64,000 bases of DNA from UBA1181 sp045601045 (GTDB lineage: Bacteria > Bacteroidota > Bacteroidia > Bacteroidales > Paludibacteraceae), in assembly GCA_045601045.1 (NCBI GenBank), contig JAZRZA010000071.1, positions 1 through 64,000 on the forward strand. Direction: 5' to 3'. The position numbers and the translations under genes are program-made. The notes under the pieces were generated by a model. The model saw only the letters and a list, made by a program, of their open reading frames with translations, had not been told where the DNA came from and made no database searches. Shown in pieces: positions 8,901 to 18,076 of this stretch (position 1 is the first letter of the stretch; each line of letters begins with the position of its first letter).

Positions 8901-11900
8901 CCTTTTGCTTGACATAACCGATCACCTCAGGATATAATCTACCGTCGCATACATCATCGACAAATAGCGTTGGCAACTCCAAGGCCTCGAACGGCACCTC
9001 ACACTCAGTGGTAGCGTAAACATCCTTCTCCGGATCTTTACATACGGTATCCAAAATTGGAGGAGTTGTATCCACAACGGAGAGATGGGTCACACAACTA
9101 TCCATATCACCCTTACCATTATCGAAATACCATACCATCATGTGGTAACCACGAGGAAGGGAATCGGAAACGCATGAAGGCAATACCTCATAATTGGTAA
9201 TCTTCATCGCCATCTTCTCAATAGGATCCTCCGCACAAATCTCCTCTGTGCCACCGACACGATGTTGTACCTTCTTCACAGGAACAGAGTCGTTGGCTGT
9301 AATGAGGCTTTCGCAATCGATCACCAAGGTGGAATCCGTTGATTTGTATTGATCATTCAAATACAAGATACGACGAACCATCACTGGATATACGATTGTA
9401 TCGTAGTCTTTGGACTGAGCGGCACTGGTTCCCAAATTCTCATATTGGTATGGCGTGCCGGAACATGCGTCATAAGTATACTTGGTCTCACAGAAGTAAG
9501 AGACTGTCGCATTAGGGATCTTGTCCAAAGAGTTGTATGGAGATGGTGCCAAACAGTTGTTTGGATCCACATAAGCCTCCGTATCATCCGGACAGTTATT
9601 TGGATGAGGAGGGATACCAGAAGAGATAATCACCTCTCTTGAACACAATACGGTGTCATACTTTTGCGCGTCGAAATCCAAATAATCACTCGTAAACTCG
9701 TAAGAGACGGTTGTCACACCAATTGGGAAACGATGTTTCAAGAGTTGCTCTGGCGTTATAATCGAATCAACCGCAGACTCAATCACGTCACCAGCCTCAT
9801 TGACACAATCACCCGTGAAACGAATGGTCAACTTCACTTTACCGCAATACATCGGATTGGCACCTGGAATAGTCAAAAGATTGGCCAAAGTATACTTGGT
9901 ATCCGGATTGACAGTGGATTGCGCTTGCGCGGAAGCGTACAAATAGTTTCTATTAGGGTTTTTGTTTACTGAAGTTCTGATAACACCCACCGTATCGCAA
10001 TCGAACATACGCTCCGCATTGTTCACGGAGACGCGGCTATGGCAATACATGGCATTACCGGATGGATCCGCAAACTTCCAAAGGATAAATGTGGTACCCA
10101 CCTCATATTCGTCATACAAATCCTTATCCATGGTATACATGGTGGTATCAACACCTGGATCGGCCGACAAATCCTTTTCTGAACGTCCCGCATATTGCGC
10201 CTTCACCATAATAGTGGTGTCAGTAAAGGTCAAATCACGAAGCACTGGAATCTCAATATCAAGATTCTCACCAGGCTTTGCCACACAACCATCGTCGGTT
10301 GTCACCTCCACTTGATAATCTTTCACCAATTCACAGTCCACCTCAACAGCGAATGTATCGAGGATGCTTAACTGATAGTTACAAGTGGCGGTTTTGTGAC
10401 AACCATCCTCAATGGTGTAAGTCACATCACCTACGCCGGCAAAGAGCGTCAACGTCGTCTTAGACTTATCGTCACGTTGATCGTTATACAAGACATAAGT
10501 GGTATCGAAACTGTGGATATCTTCTTTCGCCACATAATGAATCTTCACATACAATGCAGGATCGTCATCACAGCTGGTCTCATATTTAGGGATTGGCAAA
10601 TAGATCGTCGTATCCAACACGCCCTTCTTCAAATAATAGGTCGAAGGTTCGGATAACCGGCTACAATCGATGGTAGGCGCATCTGTGGAGTGGATGTAGA
10701 AGGTATCCTTCAACTCGGCCTTACAAACACCGTTGACCACCTCCAAACCAATTGGGAACGAAGCGTCTTTGGTGTCACACAACACACTCTTATCATAGCC
10801 ATCGATATGGATGATACTGTCACTTGTCATGGTAGCACCCGTGAGGTTCCATGTGTAACCCATCACATCCTCTTTATTGACCAAAACAATGGTGTCGGAA
10901 GACTTCGCCACACACATGGTATCCTCGCCACGGTAGGTCACAAAATTCAAGCGGGAGGCGTCTGGTTGGTCAAACAACCAAAGGATGATACTATCCTTAC
11001 TCTCCGACGCAGTGTTGTATTTTTCCTCCTCCTTGTTCCAAATATGGGAGGTCACATAAATCTTATAGGGTTGGATAGAATCGAAGGAACCACACAAACG
11101 GGCATCGGGATAGACTACCATGTCAGCGGATAGACTATCATCAGCCACCACCAAAGAGACCTTCGCCTCCGACTCGGATATTCCATCCGGATTCTCCATC
11201 CACCACTTGAATCCATAGGTGTCACCATTTTCCAAGATCCAGTCCAATGCGGCAAGATCCTTCAGCTTATAGTGCTCGGTGTACGGATATTCGGTAATAC
11301 AAACATTAGAGTTTCCATCGATGCCAGGACCGACAGCCGATCCACAAATTCTTCCTCCGACAGCAAAGTCCACACGGATCTCATCGTCCATAAAATCGTT
11401 TTGACCTATTTGCTTCCTATACTTCGCCTTTACCGCATAATAGAATACGCCCCTGTCGGACAATCGAATAATCGCACGCTCCTTATGGCCATATCTATCC
11501 AATTCAAACGTAACCTCATCCGGATCCCAAGGCACCTCCTCTAAATACTGACCATCCTTATACTTTGTCCATTGATAGTCAGAATTACGAGGGAAACCGG
11601 CCGCATTCACAATCACAGTATCTCCCACACAGGCGATACGAGGAGCCAAACACGCACCTGCAGCCTCCGCACTAATATAATCGACAGCGATTGTCGCACA
11701 TGGAGGCATCTGCTCAAACCAAGGATAGAAAATATAATCACCAGAGTGGGATGACGGCAAATCACCATAGTAAACCATTTCGAAACGATATACCGATTTT
11801 TGTTTACCCTTCACAGTCTCGAAGTGTTGTTTCAACGGCTCTCCAAACACAAAAGCCGCCGCACCCCAATCTTGCTCGCCAGCAGCTGGATGGTTGGACA

Positions 11901-12792
11901 AATTTGTTCTCTCGAATACCAATTCATTGGTCGCATCATCGTACATGGAGATATCCATCTGGTCGTAAGAACCTTTTCCGTGGCCCGTTCTGGCCAACAT
12001 CTTTCCCATTTGGTCTACAACACATCCATCAGGAATGATCAAATAGAAACGCATCGTAAAACGGTAACTGTTGTCCACGAACTTACTATGCGGGAACGTG
12101 ATGGTGAAACACTTTCCATTCAGATGATCCCTCACATAGAAATTATTATTTGGATTCACACCCAAAGAGTCGTCGATATGAAGAGGGACCCCCAACTCGG
12201 TCTGATTTTTAATATCACTTCCTATACCTTCAAACAAGATTCCTTGTTCCGTAAAATACTCCTCCAAACCTTGTGGAGGTGTCGCACCCCAATCCACACT
12301 TGAACTTCCAGACTTATAGTTGAAATCCGTACCTCCATAAAACTCTCCTGTCGTGGTTTGGTGGCAATCCTTCACCTTACAATCCGTCTTTTGAAGGACA
12401 GTCGCATTATAGGTTTGCGAGGCTACCACATCATCATCTTTATTGTATGCAGTCGCAATGACACGGACATACAAATCATGATCCTCCATCTCGAACGTGT
12501 TGGATGGAATGGTCAACTTACCTCGTGATTTCCATGTTAACTCATCAGTGGAGGTCGCCCATTCATAAGAAAAATGCAATTTCTCATCCACTGCGACATG
12601 CTGCACCTCAAAAGCCACAGGGTCTTTTGGACAAGCCGCCACAACGCCGAATGTGCTAATCTCCGCAGATTCAAAAGGATTTGATTGCGAAAATGCGCAA
12701 AGGGAGATAAACAGGGAACACAAAAGCATCAAGAACTTTTTCGCTCCATTACCAACTTTAAGTATCATTTTATTTAAAATTATATTTCTCAT
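5992..12792 (-). CDS. Giant T9SS-secreted surface protein with gliding-motility-type (type B) C-terminal domain
   Basis: About 2266 residues. An N-terminal signal peptide ends near SLCAFSQS. The body carries many acidic, Asp/Thr-rich beta-sandwich segments with repeated phrases such as VVDTTPPILDTVC, IDSVALKMESC and VDSVAPVFNKP, which resemble HYR-type adhesive repeats. Each of these has paired cysteines. The last 80 residues (VFDRYGQKVAEG-like, then GWDGTTKNGK and GVYFYSAVI) form the CHU_C type B sorting domain used by T9SS. It is therefore probably exported by Sec, moved across the outer membrane by T9SS and held at the surface, where it could serve as an adhesin. I chose the ATG at 12792; an equally good ATG at 12768 would shorten the signal region. 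No enzymatic domain was recognised. Confidence 0.85.
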   Translation of the reverse strand: MRNIILNKMILKVGNGAKKFLMLLCSLFISLCAFSQSNPFESAEISTFGVVAACPKDPVAFEVQHVAVDEKLHFSYEWATSTDELTWKSRGKLTIPSNTFEMEDHDLYVRVIATAYNKDDDVVASQTYNATVLQKTDCKVKDCHQTTTGEFYGGTDFNYKSGSSSVDWGATPPQGLEEYFTEQGILFEGIGSDIKNQTELGVPLHIDDSLGVNPNNNFYVRDHLNGKCFTITFPHSKFVDNSYRFTMRFYLIIPDGCVVDQMGKMLARTGHGKGSYDQMDISMYDDATNELVFERTNLSNHPAAGEQDWGAAAFVFGEPLKQHFETVKGKQKSVYRFEMVYYGDLPSSHSGDYIFYPWFEQMPPCATIAVDYISAEAAGACLAPRIACVGDTVIVNAAGFPRNSDYQWTKYKDGQYLEEVPWDPDEVTFELDRYGHKERAIIRLSDRGVFYYAVKAKYRKQIGQNDFMDDEIRVDFAVGGRICGSAVGPGIDGNSNVCITEYPYTEHYKLKDLAALDWILENGDTYGFKWWMENPDGISESEAKVSLVVADDSLSADMVVYPDARLCGSFDSIQPYKIYVTSHIWNKEEEKYNTASESKDSIILWLFDQPDASRLNFVTYRGEDTMCVAKSSDTIVLVNKEDVMGYTWNLTGATMTSDSIIHIDGYDKSVLCDTKDASFPIGLEVVNGVCKAELKDTFYIHSTDAPTIDCSRLSEPSTYYLKKGVLDTTIYLPIPKYETSCDDDPALYVKIHYVAKEDIHSFDTTYVLYNDQRDDKSKTTLTLFAGVGDVTYTIEDGCHKTATCNYQLSILDTFAVEVDCELVKDYQVEVTTDDGCVAKPGENLDIEIPVLRDLTFTDTTIMVKAQYAGRSEKDLSADPGVDTTMYTMDKDLYDEYEVGTTFILWKFADPSGNAMYCHSRVSVNNAERMFDCDTVGVIRTSVNKNPNRNYLYASAQAQSTVNPDTKYTLANLLTIPGANPMYCGKVKLTIRFTGDCVNEAGDVIESAVDSIITPEQLLKHRFPIGVTTVSYEFTSDYLDFDAQKYDTVLCSREVIISSGIPPHPNNCPDDTEAYVDPNNCLAPSPYNSLDKIPNATVSYFCETKYTYDACSGTPYQYENLGTSAAQSKDYDTIVYPVMVRRILYLNDQYKSTDSTLVIDCESLITANDSVPVKKVQHRVGGTEEICAEDPIEKMAMKITNYEVLPSCVSDSLPRGYHMMVWYFDNGKGDMDSCVTHLSVVDTTPPILDTVCKDPEKDVYATTECEVPFEALELPTLFVDDVCDGRLYPEVIGYVKQKDSSVVVYRNDELKNITYPTETHRFVWLFTDKAGNQDSCMMLVNVIDSVALKMESCDIDKDIIVTLTPGLCSLSADSLKNYMTFPTAYDMCDDDSIVPIVQRRRNGELEVDPVTGNPIKWDSKPFELGKTDIRWIFIDQKGLMKDSCEKSVTVKTELFDCSLLKDTVTVNLLDSFFATFEEVKLAGLVRPEITIDDCNAATIDFRRSDGKDSTDHYEIGKIQVDWTFHYVFGDDHVCSQIVNIEDMVPPVLTCPPLRDTTYECYGEIPTPILTWEDFLAAGGAISDIKKYKEGTFRYEESERGEAPCDYTLVRTYLVTDVRNNTITCDQEYVIHDVTSPNIMTKVDTIKIACDQDSLIQIALDMNDITIKATDNCSTEEEIVIAKSYKTNRSDDVHSCDYNNYTIWRTWTATDKCGNVSAPLVQVVLVVDSVAPVFNKPIDWKDTILASNMKHCTMTVPGLSNKVGPYVVDGCTESEDIKIWQVPAAGEVIRKTTDVYVYFEDKCGNKDSIMMTAIVMEPKSVVTVTTNDLTICGGDTAHIDLWANSARFAQGKVLVSNAADVIREIPSTFSYDCYRESISEENLVFSDNKATYYDKFAHPDKEIYEANRDAVTRLNRFGQSGKYVFVVMDTLTQCSDTASSYLTINERPRINMLSSGLNLCESDTLKLQTLDSISEVCVDSMGAAMVKEGWYLDGKDYVAGTPVPYSTQPRAVYYFAENTCGRTYSYNSLFTTCGIVTPSTEDSLSAVGSQAGLQAWRDYQVVRRDSILLFTNERFSSDSIVIVTNPAGMRRCWFGDEVTLSVNTHHYAPVFYAWYQVKSGYDALGAGYNEKGELLADVEEEVRDSVLYWDDEELSTVYRFYPADSSQFYVVVGDGVCPAVPSNLLNIDVLKHVPTAFTPYQKDELNDTFLEGRQVVIFDRYGQKVAEGNNGWDGTTKNGKMADPGVYFYSAVINGNSFKGTIEVVFNK

Positions 12793-13143
12793 TATCAAAA
12801 AAGTGTCTATAAATGGTCGTCATATCATAACTTCACCAAGAATAACCGTGATTTGAAACCACAATCTTGTCCTAAACTTATTCTACATAAGCAACGAATC
12901 ATCTCAAACATTTCGTGTTTTCCATTCTTCCACAAATCATCAAGAACACCTATCTTCACTGATAAAAACTGAGAGTCAAATAGTTATGTTCTTCAACACA
13001 TACCCAGTTTTCGGCGACAAATTTAAGTTAATTTTTTCTATTTAGGAACATTTAGCAATAAAAATTGCCCCAAATAGCACAACCATTCATTTGATTATCA
13101 GAAATCAACTTCCTGCTCACGTCTTTCTGCAAACAAACAGCCC
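12793..13143 (-). promoter_or_regulatory. Gene-free upstream region of the giant surface-protein gene
   Basis: A 350-base AT-rich stretch without a supported gene. TAAATTTG on the minus strand (13025-13018) is a possible -7 element, but the matching -33 box is weak. If used, the 5' leader would be over 200 bases. Nothing else was recognised. Confidence 0.3.
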
Positions 13144-13185
13144 CGAAAAAACAAAAAGAGGGAGATGAACATTGCCATCTCCCTC
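13144..13185 (-). terminator. Terminator of glyS
   Basis: A perfect ten-base stem, GAGGGAGATG (13158-13167) with CATCTCCCTC (13176-13185), is followed on the minus strand by TTTTTGTTTTTT. It sits 23 bases beyond the glyS stop. Confidence 0.9.
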
Positions 13186-13207
13186 CATATCACTTCAGAC
13201 CAAGCAA

Positions 13208-14758
13208 TTAATCTTGCATCATCTTCTTGAAAAGGTTTCTCATATTAACTGCCTCACCAATGATTGAGTGAAGCTCAGAGATCTTCACGCGATCTTGTTG
13301 CATGGAATCACGGTAACGCAATGTCACTGTGTTATCTTCCAATGTTTGGTGGTCGACGGTAATACAGAATGGAGTACCGATCGCGTCTTGACGACGGTAA
13401 CGCTTTCCGATGGTATCCTTCTCCTCATAAGCGCATCTGTAATCGAACTTCAAATCGTTCATGATCTCAGCCGCCTTCTCAGGAAGACCATCCTTCTTCA
13501 ACAATGGAAGGACAGCGCACTTAACAGGGGCCAATGCTGGTGGCAATGCCAAAACAACACGCTTGTCGCCACCCTCCAACTGCTCCTCCTTGTAAGAACC
13601 AGCCATCACCGAAAGGAACATACGGTCCACACCGATAGAGGTCTCGATCACATAAGGGATGTAAGACTTGTTCTCCTCAGGATCGAAGTACTCCAACTTC
13701 TTGCCAGAGAATTGTCCGTGACGGGACAAGTCCCAATTGGTACGTGAGTGGATACCCTCCACCTCCTTGAAACCGAAAGGCATTTGGAACTCGATATCAG
13801 TAGCGGCGTTAGCATAGTGGGCCAACTTATCGTGGTCGTGGTAGCGATACTTCTCATCACCCAAACCGAGAGACTTGTGCCACTTCAAACGGAAATTCTT
13901 CCAGTGCTTGAACCACTCCATCTCAGTACCTGGCTTGCAGAAGAATTGCATCTCCATCTGCTCGAACTCACGCATACGGAAGATGAACTGACGAGCGACG
14001 ATCTCATTACGGAAAGCCTTACCGATTTGGGCGATTCCGAAAGGAATCTTCATACGACCGGTCTTCTGAACGTTCAAGAAGTTGGTGAAGATACCTTGGC
14101 AAGTCTCAGGACGAAGGTAGATGGACATAGTGTTCTCCGCTGTTGAACCCACCTCAGTCTTAAACATCAAGTTGAACTGCTTTACATCGGTCCAGTTCTT
14201 GGTACCGCTGATAGGGCAAACGATCTCCTCATCAAGGATGATTTGCTTCAACTCGTCCAAATTATTATCGTTCAACGCCTTAGCGAAACGAGCATGAAGA
14301 GCGTCTCTCTTCTCCACATTCTCCAACACGCGAGGGTTGGTGCTCTTGAACTTCTCAGCGTCGAAAGCGTCGCCAAACTTCTTAGCAGCCTTCTCCACCT
14401 CCTTATTGATCTTGTCATCGTACTTAGCGATTTGATCCTCGATCAAGACGTCCGCGCGATAACGCTTCTTGGAATCACGGTTATCGATCAATGGATCGTT
14501 GAAAGCGTCAACGTGACCAGAAGCCTTCCATGTTGTTGGCTCCATAAAGATAGCCGCATCGATACCAACGATATTTTGGTGAAGAAGCGTCATGCTATCC
14601 CACCAGAATTTCTTAATGTTGTTCTTCAACTCGACACCATTCTGACCATAGTCATAAACAGCACCTAATCCACCGTAAATCTCACTTGAAGGGAATACAA
14701 AACCGTACTCTTTACAGTGAGAAACTAATTGTTTGAAAACATCTTCTTGTGAAGCCAT
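13208..14758 (-). CDS. glyS: Glycine--tRNA ligase (homodimeric, eukaryote/archaea-like type)
   Basis: 516 residues, class II aminoacyl-tRNA synthetase that charges tRNA-Gly. Motif 2 is visible as FRNEIVARQFIFRMREFEQ, and the substrate-binding YGGLGAVYDYGQNG lies near the N-terminus. Motif 3 is SIGVDRMFLSV. The C-terminal anticodon-binding domain begins around LPPALAPVKCAVLPL. This is the alpha2 single-chain form, not the tetrameric GlyQ/GlyS pair. It lies 33 bases downstream of the cyclophilin gene on the same strand, so the two may be co-transcribed, and a strong terminator follows. Confidence 0.95.
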   Translation of the reverse strand: MASQEDVFKQLVSHCKEYGFVFPSSEIYGGLGAVYDYGQNGVELKNNIKKFWWDSMTLLHQNIVGIDAAIFMEPTTWKASGHVDAFNDPLIDNRDSKKRYRADVLIEDQIAKYDDKINKEVEKAAKKFGDAFDAEKFKSTNPRVLENVEKRDALHARFAKALNDNNLDELKQIILDEEIVCPISGTKNWTDVKQFNLMFKTEVGSTAENTMSIYLRPETCQGIFTNFLNVQKTGRMKIPFGIAQIGKAFRNEIVARQFIFRMREFEQMEMQFFCKPGTEMEWFKHWKNFRLKWHKSLGLGDEKYRYHDHDKLAHYANAATDIEFQMPFGFKEVEGIHSRTNWDLSRHGQFSGKKLEYFDPEENKSYIPYVIETSIGVDRMFLSVMAGSYKEEQLEGGDKRVVLALPPALAPVKCAVLPLLKKDGLPEKAAEIMNDLKFDYRCAYEEKDTIGKRYRRQDAIGTPFCITVDHQTLEDNTVTLRYRDSMQQDRVKISELHSIIGEAVNMRNLFKKMMQD

Positions 14759-14791
14759 TACCTTATATAATATAAAATGTTCTTAATAAAA

Positions 14792-15604
14792 TCACTTCAA
14801 AACCTCGACCTTCATCTTCACATCCTGCAAAGGTCTATCTCCAGGAGCAGTCTTGACGGCTGCGATGGCGTCGATCACCTCAAGGCCTTCCACCACCTCA
14901 CCAAATACGGTATACTCGTTGTCCAAGAATGGGGTACCACCCAGCTTCTTGTAATCCTCGCGCATTTGAGCAGGCATCTTGTCACCGCTCTTCCCTTCGA
15001 ACTCCTTATCCAATTGAGCGACAATCTCCGCTTGGAGCTTTTGGAGTCCCTCTTGATCTCTTGCCATACGAAGCTTCTTCACCTCCTCGTTCCTTTCGCC
15101 GACGATTTGGTAGAAGCGAGCTTGCTTCGCCTTGTTGATGGACATATTCTCCATTTGATTCAATTTAGAATCATCCATCTTATCTCCTTGAACAATGTAG
15201 AACTGACATCCGGAAGAGCGTTTCTCCGGATTCACTTGGTCTCCTTGACGAGCTGCCGCCAAAGCGCCCTTCTTATGATAGTATTGCGGATAAACGAACT
15301 CTGCTGGAATTGTATAGCCAACATCGCCAGCGCCCAATTGCTTAGATGCGGGAGCATTCTTGGAATCAGGATCACCACCTTGGATCATAAATCCCTTGAT
15401 CACACGGTGGAATAACAAACCATCATAGAAACCCTTTTGCGCCAACTTGATGAAATTGTCACGATGTTGTGGAGTCTCATTATAAAGTTTTACCTTCATC
15501 TTACCATAATCCGTGGTAATCAAGACCATAGTCTCCTTACTTTCAGCATTTACCGTCATAAAAAATAGAGTCATTAAAAATGAAACAATCAAATATTTCT
15601 TCAT
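14792..15604 (-). CDS. Exported cyclophilin-type peptidyl-prolyl cis-trans isomerase
   Basis: 270 residues with a signal peptide (MKKYLIVSFLMTLFFMTVNA). The cyclophilin domain is clear from ETPQHRDNFIKLA, FHRVIKGFMIQGGD and the GCQFYIVQG strand, closing with YTVFGEVVEGLEVID. Between GCQFYIVQG and the last strands is a charged helical insertion of about 75 residues (EEVKKLRMARDQEGLQKL and so on), common in Bacteroidota members. It should catalyse proline isomerisation in the periplasm during protein folding. It is probably the first gene of a unit with glyS and has a promoter that overlaps the divergent rpmE2 promoter. Confidence 0.9.
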   Translation of the reverse strand: MKKYLIVSFLMTLFFMTVNAESKETMVLITTDYGKMKVKLYNETPQHRDNFIKLAQKGFYDGLLFHRVIKGFMIQGGDPDSKNAPASKQLGAGDVGYTIPAEFVYPQYYHKKGALAAARQGDQVNPEKRSSGCQFYIVQGDKMDDSKLNQMENMSINKAKQARFYQIVGERNEEVKKLRMARDQEGLQKLQAEIVAQLDKEFEGKSGDKMPAQMREDYKKLGGTPFLDNEYTVFGEVVEGLEVIDAIAAVKTAPGDRPLQDVKMKVEVLK

Positions 15605-15623
15605 ACTCGCAAAAATTATTTCA

Positions 15624-15655
15624 CAAAATTACTAATTATTGTTTTTCCGTACAAA
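15624..15655 (-). promoter_or_regulatory. Promoter of the cyclophilin-glyS unit
   Basis: On the minus strand TTTG (15655-15652) and TAATTTTG (15631-15624) are 20 bases apart. It overlaps the divergent rpmE2 promoter. Confidence 0.5.
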
Positions 15656-15671
15656 AAATTTTGTAATTTTG
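15639..15671 (+). promoter_or_regulatory. Promoter of rpmE2
   Basis: TTG (15639-15641) and TAATTTTG (15664-15671) are spaced by 22 bases. Transcription would start near 15678, giving a leader of about 55 bases. Confidence 0.5.
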
Positions 15672-15731
15672 CACCGCGAAAAGCGGGATTAAAGTTGATT
15701 AAAAAATAATAATAACTAAAAATAAAAGAAA

Positions 15732-15983
15732 ATGAATAAAGAGATTCAACCAGAGAACTACCGTGTTGTAGTATTTAAGGATTTGTCAAACGGTGACACT
15801 TTCTTCTCTCGTTCTACAGTAAACACTAAGGACACTATCGAAATCGACGGCGAGACTTACCCATTGGTAAAGCTTGAAATTTCTAGCTCATCTCACCCTT
15901 TCTTCACAGGAAAGTCTAAGATGGTCGACACTGCAGGTCGTGTAGATAAGTTCATGAGCCGTTACGGTAATCGCAAGAAATAA
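15732..15983 (+). CDS. rpmE2: Ribosomal protein bL31, type B
   Basis: 83 residues. MNKEIQPENYRVVVFKDLSNG and the HPFFTGKSKMVDTAGRVDKF stretch are diagnostic of bL31. The CxxC zinc site of type A L31 is absent, so this is the zinc-independent type B form. It is part of the large ribosomal subunit. It is a single-gene unit, with its own promoter and a strong terminator. Confidence 0.95.
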   Translation: MNKEIQPENYRVVVFKDLSNGDTFFSRSTVNTKDTIEIDGETYPLVKLEISSSSHPFFTGKSKMVDTAGRVDKFMSRYGNRKK

Positions 15984-16003
15984 TATCCGGGAACAAAATT
16001 CCG

Positions 16004-16033
16004 AAAGGGTATCGGCATCCGGTACCCTTTTTT
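16004..16033 (+). terminator. Terminator of rpmE2
   Basis: AAAGGGTATCGG pairs with CCGGTACCCTTT around a three-base loop, with one mismatch, and is followed by six Ts. Confidence 0.9.
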
Positions 16034-16071
16034 AGTTTATAAATAGCACGTCATTTATAAATAGTTGTCGC

Positions 16072-16932
16072 ATGAGAGTCGTCATATTCGGTAACCGATA
16101 CAGGGAAGAGGTGATAAAATACACCCAAGAATTAGCGGGAGCCTTCCGCAGCAAGGGAGTGGAGATCTGCTTCGAAAAGGAATTTTGTGAATTCCTAATT
16201 GAAAAAGGAGTGGACCTTTCTTATCCCCACCACGTTTTGGAGGACGACTGCAACAACATCGATATGGCATTCAGCATCGGTGGAGACGGAACGTTTATCA
16301 AGGCAGCCGCAAAAATCGGCAAGAGCGCCGTTCCGCTATTGGGTATCAATGCGGGCAGATTAGGATTCTTAGCGGATGTCTCCGGGGATGAAATCGGAAA
16401 CGCGGTAAACGAAATCATGGATGGCAGGTACAAAATCGAAGACCGTTCACTTTTACGTCTTCATACCAAAGACCATCTCTACACCGATTTCAATTACGCG
16501 CTAAACGAGATAGCCGTCCTCAAAAGAGACTCTTCCGCCATGATCACCATCCACGCTTGGGCAAACGGAGTATTCTTGAATACCTACCAAGCGGATGGAC
16601 TATTGGTGGCCACCTCTACGGGATCAACCGCCTACTCCATGAGTGTGGGAGGTCCAATTGTCGTACCGCAAGCCGCCAACTTCATTCTCACGCCTGTCGC
16701 GCCACACAGTCTCAATGTGCGCCCTATCATCATCCCCGACTCATGGGAGATCGAACTGAAGGTCGAGAGCCGCAACAAGCACTTCCTCATCGCGTTAGAT
16801 GGCCGCAACAATATTTTCAACGACAACACGACGCTCTCCATCAGGAAAGCGGACTTCGCCATCAAAACAATCAAAAGGGAGGATCAGGATTTCTTCCAAA
16901 CACTCCGGACAAAATTAAGTTGGGGCAACTAA
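16072..16932 (+). CDS. nadK: NAD kinase
   Basis: 286 residues. It phosphorylates NAD to NADP using ATP. The signature GGDGTFIKAA lies near residue 68, followed by GINAGRLGFLADV and later TSTGSTAYSMSVGGPIV, the nucleotide-binding glycine motifs of the family. LNVRPIIIPDSWEIEL is in the C-terminal beta-sandwich. The length is typical. It is followed after 12 bases by fmt and is probably co-transcribed with it. Confidence 0.95.
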   Translation: MRVVIFGNRYREEVIKYTQELAGAFRSKGVEICFEKEFCEFLIEKGVDLSYPHHVLEDDCNNIDMAFSIGGDGTFIKAAAKIGKSAVPLLGINAGRLGFLADVSGDEIGNAVNEIMDGRYKIEDRSLLRLHTKDHLYTDFNYALNEIAVLKRDSSAMITIHAWANGVFLNTYQADGLLVATSTGSTAYSMSVGGPIVVPQAANFILTPVAPHSLNVRPIIIPDSWEIELKVESRNKHFLIALDGRNNIFNDNTTLSIRKADFAIKTIKREDQDFFQTLRTKLSWGN

Positions 16933-16944
16933 CCAAGAAGCAGT

Positions 16945-17913
16945 ATGGAAAAGAAAGACTTACGCATCGTTTATATGGGCACACCCGATTTTGCGGTGGA
17001 GCCACTCAGAAAATTGGTAGAGGGCGGATACAACGTCGTAGGATGCATCACGATGCCCGACAAACCAGCTGGCAGAGGACACAAGATCCAATTCTCGCCT
17101 GTGAAAGAGTATGCGTTGGAACAAAACATTCCATTGCTTCAACCCGAAAAGCTAAAAGATGAGCGCTTCCTATCGGACCTCAAAGCGTGGAACGCCGACC
17201 TTCAAATAGTCGTCGCCTTCCGCATGTTACCCGAGGCTGTATGGAATATGCCTAAATACGGCACCTTCAACCTACACGCCTCTCTGCTTCCTCAATACAG
17301 AGGTGCGGCCCCCATCAACTGGGCGGTCATCAACGGCGAGAAAGAGACCGGCATCACCACATTCTTTCTAACCCACGATATCGACACGGGTAACATCATC
17401 ATGCAGGAGAAGGTCACCATTGAGGAGAGCGACAACGTGGGCATTGTCCACGACAAACTCATGTACTTGGGTGCCGACCTCGTCGTGAAAACCGTAGACC
17501 AGATCATCGCGGGCGACATCAAGACCACTAAACAGACTGAACTTTACGGCAGCGAAGCAGAACTGAAACCTGCTCCAAAAATATTCAAGGAGACTTGCAA
17601 AATCGACTTCTCCCAAGAGGCGAAAACCATCTACAACTTCGTAAGAGGACTCTCGCCATACCCTGCCGCATGGTGCGAACTCTCCGACAAAGAGGGCAAT
17701 ACCACCGCCATCAAAATATTCGATGTCGAAGCCATCCATGGTGGAGAGAGCAAGGAACCCGGCACCTTCACATTCGACAAAAAGAGCATTGACATCGCGG
17801 TGAAAGATGGCAAAATCAGACTGAAGTCACTACAATACCCCGGAAAGAAAAGATTATCCGCCGAGGAATTTCTAAGAGGGTTCAAGATGGAAGAGTACAG
17901 TAAATTCAAATAG
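16945..17913 (+). CDS. fmt: Methionyl-tRNA formyltransferase
   Basis: 322 residues. It transfers a formyl group from 10-formyl-tetrahydrofolate to initiator Met-tRNA. The N-terminal formyltransferase domain has IVYMGTPDFAVEPLRKL and the catalytic segment FNLHASLLPQYRGAAPINWA, with Asn, His and later HDIDTGNII supplying the active Asp. The C-terminal OB-like domain begins around residue 210. It lies 12 bases after nadK. Confidence 0.95.
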   Translation: MEKKDLRIVYMGTPDFAVEPLRKLVEGGYNVVGCITMPDKPAGRGHKIQFSPVKEYALEQNIPLLQPEKLKDERFLSDLKAWNADLQIVVAFRMLPEAVWNMPKYGTFNLHASLLPQYRGAAPINWAVINGEKETGITTFFLTHDIDTGNIIMQEKVTIEESDNVGIVHDKLMYLGADLVVKTVDQIIAGDIKTTKQTELYGSEAELKPAPKIFKETCKIDFSQEAKTIYNFVRGLSPYPAAWCELSDKEGNTTAIKIFDVEAIHGGESKEPGTFTFDKKSIDIAVKDGKIRLKSLQYPGKKRLSAEEFLRGFKMEEYSKFK

Positions 17914-17961
17914 GAAACATTTTTTAACGAAATTTTTTCTTCTCTTAAAGGAAAATAAACA

Positions 17962-17969
17962 TACTTTTG
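17962..17969 (+). promoter_or_regulatory. Candidate -7 element of the sigma-factor gene
   Basis: TACTTTTG matches TAnnTTTG. No clear -33 TTTG is present at the expected distance. The sigma gene starts 107 bases downstream. Confidence 0.35.
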
Positions 17970-18076
17970 CTTTCGTTATACATTCGGAAGAAAAAACACA
18001 TTGAACTTTATATTGTTTAACTTAAAACGCTAATGCCTATAGATAGACTCCTACTCCATATTTAATTGAAACGAGT

